64,000 bases of DNA. It comes from Artemisia argyi. Taxonomy: Eukaryota; Streptophyta; Magnoliopsida; Asterales; Asteraceae. Positions within the stretch are counted from its first letter, which is position 1; each line of letters opens with the position of its first letter. Positions 57,263-64,000 of the stretch are shown here, one piece after another. The notes below the pieces were generated by a model. It was not told the origin of the DNA, did no database searches, and was given only the letters and a program-made list of their open reading frames with translations. Where the stretch lies: contig CM060704.1 in NCBI GenBank assembly GCA_030686995.1, forward strand, positions 173,287,718-173,351,717, given 5' to 3'. Position numbers and translations under genes: made by a program.

Positions 57263-59632
57263 TCCTCCTCCCTTGTTGCCGTCCACTTCCACACACACCA
57301 ACACCATCTCATTTGTTCATTCTCTTCCAAGTTTCATGCAATATTCAAGTGCTAGTTCAAGGTAGAAACCCTAGATAGGTTATCATTCATCAAACACTTC
57401 CATAACCTCATATACTTGGTGATTTCTCTTGAGTTTGAATCCACTCAAGTCACCTCAACCTTCATCATCCATCTTTCAAGATTACAAGAGTAGAAAGATT
57501 GCATGAAGAGAAGTGGGTTGAAGCAAGTCTATCAAAGTCCTATCCTTACATGTTAACTTCCTTTCATCTTTGAAAGCCAAAAGTTGTGAGCCAAACCCTA
57601 ACTTGCTTCTTGTTAAATAATCATGTTCATGTTATTTACATGTTATTCTTGCTATATTATGTCTTGTAGTTATGTCCATGATGTATAAAAGTGACCAAAA
57701 CAAGTTATTGTTATTGATTGTTAAAACAAGTTACTAAAACAAGCAAACTAGTGAATTTCTTGGTAAGACCTGATCAAAATGGTAAAAATATGATATTGAA
57801 TCATTAAATATTCTAGTAGAGGACCTAACAAGGAAACCATAGTAATTTGAACCACCCAAAACGAGTATACGAGTCAAAAGTTATGGCGATTTGAAATTAC
57901 CAAAGATTTCCGGCAAAACTGCCAAATACCATTCTGATCAAATTTGGGTTTTGAAAGTCCCACTTCTGGTCCGATTCATCAAAAAGTTAAAACACGAAAG
58001 TTGTCCGGAACGACGTTTTCGTTCAGGAATAAAGAAGCTCGAGACCTAAAAATGCTTTCCGAGTGATAAAATTCTTCAAATTCTAAACAGCCCATTTTTA
58101 GGCGAAAGTCACTAGATTATGGTTATACTTTGAAAGGAACAAGAGGTCTTATGACCTATAATCAAGACCACAACCATGGCTAGAGCCAAGGTTGTGTCTC
58201 ATGACCTTGGAACAAGGACCAAAGGTCATGGCTAGGCCATGACGAAATGACCAAGTAAACTTACATAGGTGTAAACATGAAACAAGGAATTGGCGATATA
58301 TTGAACAAGCAATTTGGATCTACTTCACCTAAAAGGAAACCATGAGATATTACCAAGAGAAAATGGTCATTCAAGACTTATGAAACTACCCCTAATAAAA
58401 ATCTTCATGTACTAATAAACTTTCCTAAGTTTATTCAAATATCGGACATGTAACTTTTCGGATCAAAACTTATATCTATATATTTCATCAACTACTACAA
58501 TAGTATGGAGACTCATGTGAGGAGTTCATTATGTAAGCCGTCGAGTTGAGTTGTGGATTTACGAATTAAAGTGTCCTGGCTCCTCGAACGCTTACTAACA
58601 TGACTTCTGAAATATGTCAGCCCGAACGGTAGTAAACGATATACAAAACATACATGTTCATGAATCTTTTCTTTCAAGGATAAACAATATACATCATACC
58701 ACATCATGGACTAAATGCAAGATATATATATAGGCACTCCATTATATTCTTTACTCCGATCCTAAGTCGCAACATTCTATTATAGGTTGCTCATAGAAAC
58801 CTACACGATCCAACCATCACCTTCATTACTTGCTATTCTACTTAAGGTGAGTTCGTAGCCCCACTTTCTACTGTTTAACTACTTTACAAACCCATGGGGG
58901 GAATACATGCTATTATTTTTCTACTCGAACACGATGCTTTCTAATGTATGCTTCCCGACGATGTTTTATTATCACTAAGTAACGATTGCCATGTTCGAAG
59001 TCCCTATATCATGAACCATTAGTCACTACCTTTAGTGAGCGCGAATATTGTGAATAGATCTATTGGGATTGACGAATCCCATTTGTGTTGAACAACGACG
59101 AGTTCACACAAATGCACTATATTTGAGATTTAGCGGTATAACGGCAAAAGTACCTTGATAGGGCTTCTATAATGCCAATTTTGTTGGTTCGATGTTAATG
59201 TTTTGGTTGTATGAGCTTAGTGAAATAAATAACGATTTTTGTTTTCCAAACATTGGTGTGAGCCTATAACTCACACTACCAACATATTGTGTTCAAACGA
59301 TTTAACTAAACTCTGCGAATTCCACTCAACCTTTGTGTTGACCTCTCAAGCATGTATTTCAGGTTCATGACGATCAAGGATGGTACGGAAGGACACGGAT
59401 TCTCAAGAGGGCTATAAATTTTATTATCATTCAAAACTCACTTAATGTGATTTGTAAACATGGAACCAATTAGGACCTCATTTTGTAATCTCTGATATTT
59501 ATATAATTTGAATGATAAATCTTTTAAAACGACTCAATTGGAGTTCGTTTTCTATTATTGTGACTATTGTGCCGTCAAGTAACACCCAGTTCGAATTCCG
59601 CTGCAACCATGAATTGGGGGTGTTACAATAAA

Positions 59633-60005
59633 AATATCACATTGCCATGCCATTCGGTTTTAAAAACCATTCGTCATCGCCTATTAGTAAACCATTTGTC
59701 CAACTGCTTGCACACAAGCATTTTTTGGGTCCAACTGCAGATACACAACCAAGTGCACAAGTGCTAACACAGCAGGTCCAAGTGCAAACACAACAATATT
59801 TTTGTCCAAGTGCAAACACAGCAAACACAAGCAGGTTATTCCACACAAAGGCTCAGATTAACAAGTAATCATCATCGCCTTATAGTCTCAAGCTCAAAAG
59901 GTAACAAGGTCACATAATCATCAACAGTAAGATTCTCAAGGTAACAAGGTCACAAGCTCACATTAAGATTCTCAAGATTGCACATAATAAGATCCGACAC
60001 AAGGT
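59633..60005 (+). repeat. Repetitive host sequence between the solo LTRs
   Basis: Contains the second CAAGTGCAAACACAGCA series (59,752-59,830) and then AAGGTAACAAGGTCACA-type units with AAGATTCTCA and AAGATCCGACAC. The same phrases resume at 63,319, on the other side of LTR B. Not an internal retrotransposon region: no PBS follows LTR A. Confidence 0.75.
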
Positions 60006-60010
60006 AACAA

Positions 60011-63000
60011 TGTAACAATTCACAATTTCAGGTTAATTACTATTCCCGGAAAATTTTACTATTCACTTTACTATTCATTTTTCCCGAAATTTGATTTTTG
60101 TTTCTTGGCCTCGAGTGATAAATCATTCCCATAGCAAATTAAAAGTTTGACACTCATCAGATCATTTTCGTGAAAGTTATTAAGGAATTACACGTTTTAG
60201 GGTAAAACGTCATTCAAAAATTCTACGCACAATGAAACTCGACCGCGTTAAGTGACCCCGCATCAGAAAAATGTTTAGTACTCTCATGATTAATTAGAGA
60301 AATAATTGTGACTAAGAAAAATATGACCAAATAAACCTCGGCCGTGAAAAACAGGAATTTTCGTTTTTAAGCACTTTTACTTAGCCGTAACCTTAGCCTA
60401 TACCTGCACCGTGTTTCTAAGACAATTTGAGTTTTCACATTTTTGGAATAAGTCAACATATTTTTCCCTCCTCCTTTGACCAAAAATCATTCCTTGATTT
60501 TATAAATCATTCCTTGATTTTTAGGCTTACTGTTTTAAGTTTAAAGACATTAAATACCAACCGATACTAGACAGAGCCCAGCCTAGACATTATAAGTCAT
60601 TTTAAGTCATTAGTATCCTATTAGAAAAGTTACATTTTACTTTTCTAAATTTTACGCAACTTTCGTAAGTTTTACGTATTACGCGTTTTAGACCCGTGTT
60701 TCCGGTTTTAGCAGGGTTTGAGCACCCCAATAGAACCTACCACTCATTTTATATTTTATTATGGAGTATATTGATAAGTTCTAGCATATTTATAAGTTTA
60801 ATATTTTTAGGATACCCGGTTTTACGTTTCGTGACTTAACAACTTACGGTTAGCATTTTACGGGTCCAAAACTAGCTCCATAAGTAGGATAATACCAAAA
60901 CCCACCAAGTCATCCCTCCTTATCCAAGGTGAACCGCCTCTAGGGGGGGGGGGGGGGCAAATCAGCCCATGTGGCTTAATCTCATGACTCTAGCCCTAGG
61001 ATTAGAACAAGTGTTAAACTTTGGCTCCAAGTTAAACTTGGTCACCAAGTTTAGGAAACTTACTAGTTACTTTCCTAACCTCCTCAATCTCACTATAAAA
61101 GCCTCTCCTCCCCTCCTTTGAACGCCACACACATAAATCCCTAGCACCATGATCCTTTGATCTTCAAACTACAAGTTACACTACAAAGTTCAAGGTCTTA
61201 GTATTCTCTACCTAGTTCTTAAGTTTGTTTGGTGATTCCATGGTTGAATTAGGAGCTACACAAGGTGATTAGGGGCTGAAGTTAAATGGCTTTCACAAGG
61301 TCTATATCAAGGCTAGCAAGGGTTTCAAGAGTTGTGGTGAAGGGTTTGCAAGCATAGGTTTAGTGTCCTAGTTTCATACTTGACATCCTTTCTTTAGAAA
61401 GCCAAAAGTTGTAAGAAATCCTATTACACTTTCTTGCTTAATATCATTTTCATGCTTATTATGTTTCTTTCATGCTATATATGGTCTTTGTATTATGTTC
61501 ATGATGTATAAAAACTAGTAAAACAAGTTATGGTATATATATGTTAACTTATGTTATTTAAACAAGTAAACTAGTGACTTTTATGGAGAACCACGACCAA
61601 AATAGTATAACTATGATATTTGACACTTACTTACTGTTAAAGAGGACTTAACAAGGAAAACATAGCAATTTGAATCACCCAAAACGAGTACCCGAGTCAA
61701 AAGTTATGACCATTTGAAATTACCAAAACTTTACGGCAAATCTGCCAAATACTTTCTGTGACAGAACATAAAACACGCAAAAATAGGCCCTTCTGCTCCG
61801 TTTCATGAAAAAGTTAAAACACGAAAGTTGTCCGGAATCACGTTTTCTTCAAAAACTCAGGAGCACGTATCCAGAAAACCAATAACGAATGAGATTTTCT
61901 TCAGTTTCTTAACAGCTATTTTATATATATTCAAGTAACTATATAATGATTATAATTAGATGAGACCAAGAGGTCTAATGACCTAAAGCCAAGACCACAA
62001 CCATGGCTAAAGCCAAGGTTGAGTCTCAAAACCATGGTAACAATGACCAAGGTCACGGCAAAGCCACGGCTAAAGACCATGTAACATTTCGAATCAAAAG
62101 CGTATATATATTTTATCAAATACTACAATAGTAGGGAGCCTCATGTGAGAAGTTCATTAAGTAAGCCGTCGAGATGAGTTGTGGATTTACGAATTAAAGT
62201 GTCCTGGCTCCTCGAACATTTACTCCATGACTTCTGAATTATGTCGGCCCGAACGGTAGTAAGAGATATACAAACTGTACATGTTTCATAGACCACTTAT
62301 ATTCAAAGACTTACACTATATACTAAGTACTACATCATGAACTATATGCAAGACATATATAGGCAATTCTTCGTATTCTTAGACGTTACTCCAAACCTAA
62401 GACACGACATCATATTCTAGGTTGCGCGTAGAGACTTCCTGGCTTAATCCATCTATCCCGTTATACGTTTCGATATCATTAGTTCAAGGTGAGTTCGTAG
62501 CCCCACTTTTCTCATTTACTTGTTTTAACTCTTTGGGGGAGATACATGCACAACTACTTGCTTACTTGTACAAATACTCAAAACATTTATACTTGATTGT
62601 TTTATACTTGATTGTCTTATACTTGATTGCATTATACTTGATTTCATACATACATGACTGTGTTATACTTTGGGAAATGGCACCCAGTAATCTTTTATGC
62701 TTTGGGAAATGGCACCCAGTTATTTTTGGGAATTGGCTCCCAGTTGTCTTTGGCAATTGGCTCCCAGTTGTCATTGGAAATTGGCTCCCAAGTGAGGTCT
62801 TCGGAGATGAAGTAGAGACTCACTACTAATTGCGTAATTGTTTTGATGAACTTATACATGTCTTATTCATACTATATATTTAGCAGTGGGTTGTGAACAC
62901 ACAGGTTACAAGTCTCTTATGGCGGGACTTGCAACTGAGTGGATTCACGATGCCTTTGCTGTGTGATCATTTTAATAGGCTTTATTTATTAAACAAACTC

Positions 63001-63318
63001 TATGAACTCACCAACCATTGTGTTGACACTTTAGCATGTTTATCTCAGGTTAGTAAGGCGATAGCTAGTGCGTGGAACTTAGAGTCAAGCTGCATATTCT
63101 GAAGACTTACGCTTTTATCATTTACCATTCAAAACATTTTGTATACATTTATGTATCATACTTTGGAATCTCATGTTTGTAACTTTGAATTCATTAATCG
63201 AATGGTAACTTTTCAAAACGTCTCATTTAGAGGTCGTTTTCTATAACTTGTACTTTGTATTATGAAGTAGCACCCCAAGTGACACAGTCTTCCGCTGCGA
63301 TATTTTGGGGGTGTTACA
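60011..63318 (+). mobile_element. Solo LTR B (same family as A), TSD AACAA
   Basis: Begins TGTAACAATTCACAATTTCA and ends GGGGGTGTTACA. AACAA flanks at 60,006-60,010 and 63,319-63,323. Length 3308 bp, a TATA box near 61,091, and clear but imperfect similarity to LTR A throughout. It carries a private minisatellite at 62,585-62,793. The separate TSD proves an independent insertion. Confidence 0.9.
62585..62793 (+). repeat. Two minisatellites private to solo LTR B
   Basis: First, TTATACTTGATTG-type units, about 16 bp, four copies (62,588-62,645). Then units of about 27-30 bp based on TTTGGGAAATGGCACCCAGT and TTTGGCAATTGGCTCCCAGT, five copies (62,668-62,793). They create an open frame of 135 codons (62,422-62,829) that is a by-product of the repeats. 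Confidence 0.85.
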
Positions 63319-63323
63319 AACAA

Positions 63324-63760
63324 GGTCACAAGCTCAAAACTGCCACAGTAAGATTCTCAAAGGCAGCACAAAATAAGATCCGACACAAGGTAACAAGGTC
63401 ACAAGCTCAAAAGTGCCACAGTAAGAAGATTTCACAACAAAGCAGTATCACAAGATTGGACACAAAGCTCAAAAGTAAGATTCTCACAAGGTCACAAGCT
63501 TAACAGTATAAGGGAGGTGTTAGACTCAAAGGTCCCCATTATAAACTGCAGCTTTGCTCCATTAACTTTCAATCACAAATAAAGCAAAACAACAAAGCAG
63601 CAGATTTCACAACGAAGCAGCCAAGTGAAACAAAGCAAAACAACAAAGCAGCAGATTTCACAACAAAGCAACATCACAAAGAAGCCAAGTGAAACAAAGC
63701 AGCATCACAAAGAAGCAAAGTGAAACAAAGCAAAACAACTACAGCTTTGTCATACAACCC
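63324..63760. repeat. T-poor CAAAGCAGC / AAGGTCACAAGCTC minisatellites
   Basis: The first half repeats GGTCACAAGCTCAAAACTGC and GTAAGATTCTCA. The second half (63,575-63,740) repeats AAAGCAAAACAACAAAGCAG and AAGAAGCCAAGTGAAACAAAG. The strand is strikingly poor in T. No ORF of note. Confidence 0.85.
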
Positions 63761-64000
63761 TCTTAGACCCCGTCCGGTTAACATAAAGAAGCAGACCACA
63801 AGCCGCAAGCAACAAGCCACAAAACTGCAGAAATGTCTCAATCACAATTTTACACACGAGAGGTAATCTCCATTTTACACATTAAAAAGGCATCGAGATA
63901 AGAGTAGGCTCAGATTATAATAGTTTCACATAAGCAAGATATATCATATATGGCTGCAACATCAAAGGTAGCAAAATTAAGATTTTTTTTTTTTTTTTTT
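63761..64000. other. Unassigned sequence at window end
   Basis: Mixed sequence ending in an 18-bp T-run at the edge; nothing recognised. Confidence 0.4.

Larger units (their letters stand above)
56195..59627 (+). mobile_element. Solo LTR A (Ty3/gypsy-type), TSD ATAAA
   Basis: Begins TGTAACAATTCGCAATTTCA and ends GGGGGTGTTACA; ATAAA lies directly on both sides (56,190-56,194 and 59,628-59,632). Length 3433 bp. A TATA box (CTTATAAAAGCCCC, 57,249) follows a 1-kb U3, then a CT-rich leader. No PBS, gag or pol is attached, so it results from LTR-LTR recombination. U3 holds a 5S-like module that LTR B lacks. Confidence 0.9.

Noticed and set aside
62422..62829. 135-codon frame in solo LTR B
   Set aside because: It is created by two minisatellites (YLIVLYLIVL and FGNWLPVVFGNW-type repeats) that are absent from the sister LTR.
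56195..63318. A single retrotransposon with 3.4-kb LTRs and a 380-bp interior
   Set aside because: Each LTR has its own TSD (ATAAA, AACAA), and the sequence between them is host repeat without a primer-binding site.
63324..63760. CRISPR-like array of regular repeats
   Set aside because: The units are contiguous minisatellites without unique spacers, in a plant nuclear context.

Overview
The window looks like nuclear DNA of a flowering plant. The one host gene I am sure of is a spliced mitochondrial 2-oxoglutarate dehydrogenase E1 with GT-AG introns and a plant-type presequence. The rest is AT-rich intergenic DNA packed with plant transposons: Helitrons, PIF/Harbinger, hAT, Mutator-type MITEs, a Stowaway, a LINE, SINEs, an Athila-like LTR element and long solo LTRs. 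A eudicot, perhaps Asteraceae, is my guess from the style of the long LTRs; nothing in the sequence proves it.

Layout. 1-1550 is a decayed PIF/Harbinger transposase inside a segment that recurs at 10,674-17,388. There the second copy is split by about 5.2 kb of younger insertions: a foldback, a Harbinger ORF1 element with an open Myb/trihelix-like gene, and a reverse-strand LTR-like block. 1857-2252 is a small Helitron and 2515-3657 a 5'-truncated LINE with an 8-bp target-site duplication (TSD). 5645-9278 is a tandem array of a roughly 1.54-kb unit. 18-20.2 kb holds three MITEs with TSDs. 20,382-30,157 is a three-level nest: an hAT-like element contains a Helitron, which contains a young gag-pol-deleted Athila-like retrotransposon with 1389-bp LTRs and TSD GTTAT. 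30-39 kb holds more MITEs and a possible 4-kb LTR-like block.

44.4-51.9 kb is the OGDH E1 gene: a 5' leader with a 1.77-kb intron, eight coding exons encoding 1023 residues, and a probable intron in the 3' UTR. The leader intron is built from diverged tandem copies, and splicing would create a 10-codon upstream ORF.

52.8-55 kb has a tRNA-type SINE, a MULE MITE and an unusual retroposon whose reverse strand carries a 5S rRNA-like pol III promoter region. 56.2-63.3 kb holds two solo LTRs of one family, each with its own 5-bp TSD, set in repetitive CAAGTGCAAACACAGCA / AAGGTAACAAGGTCAC sequence. One of them carries a related 5S-like module in its U3. The window ends in a T-poor CAAAGCAGC-rich minisatellite.

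The elements do not form a pathway with each other. The biology of the window is one TCA-cycle gene next to a layered transposon graveyard with a few elements young enough to be informative. All similarity calls were made by eye without database searches.
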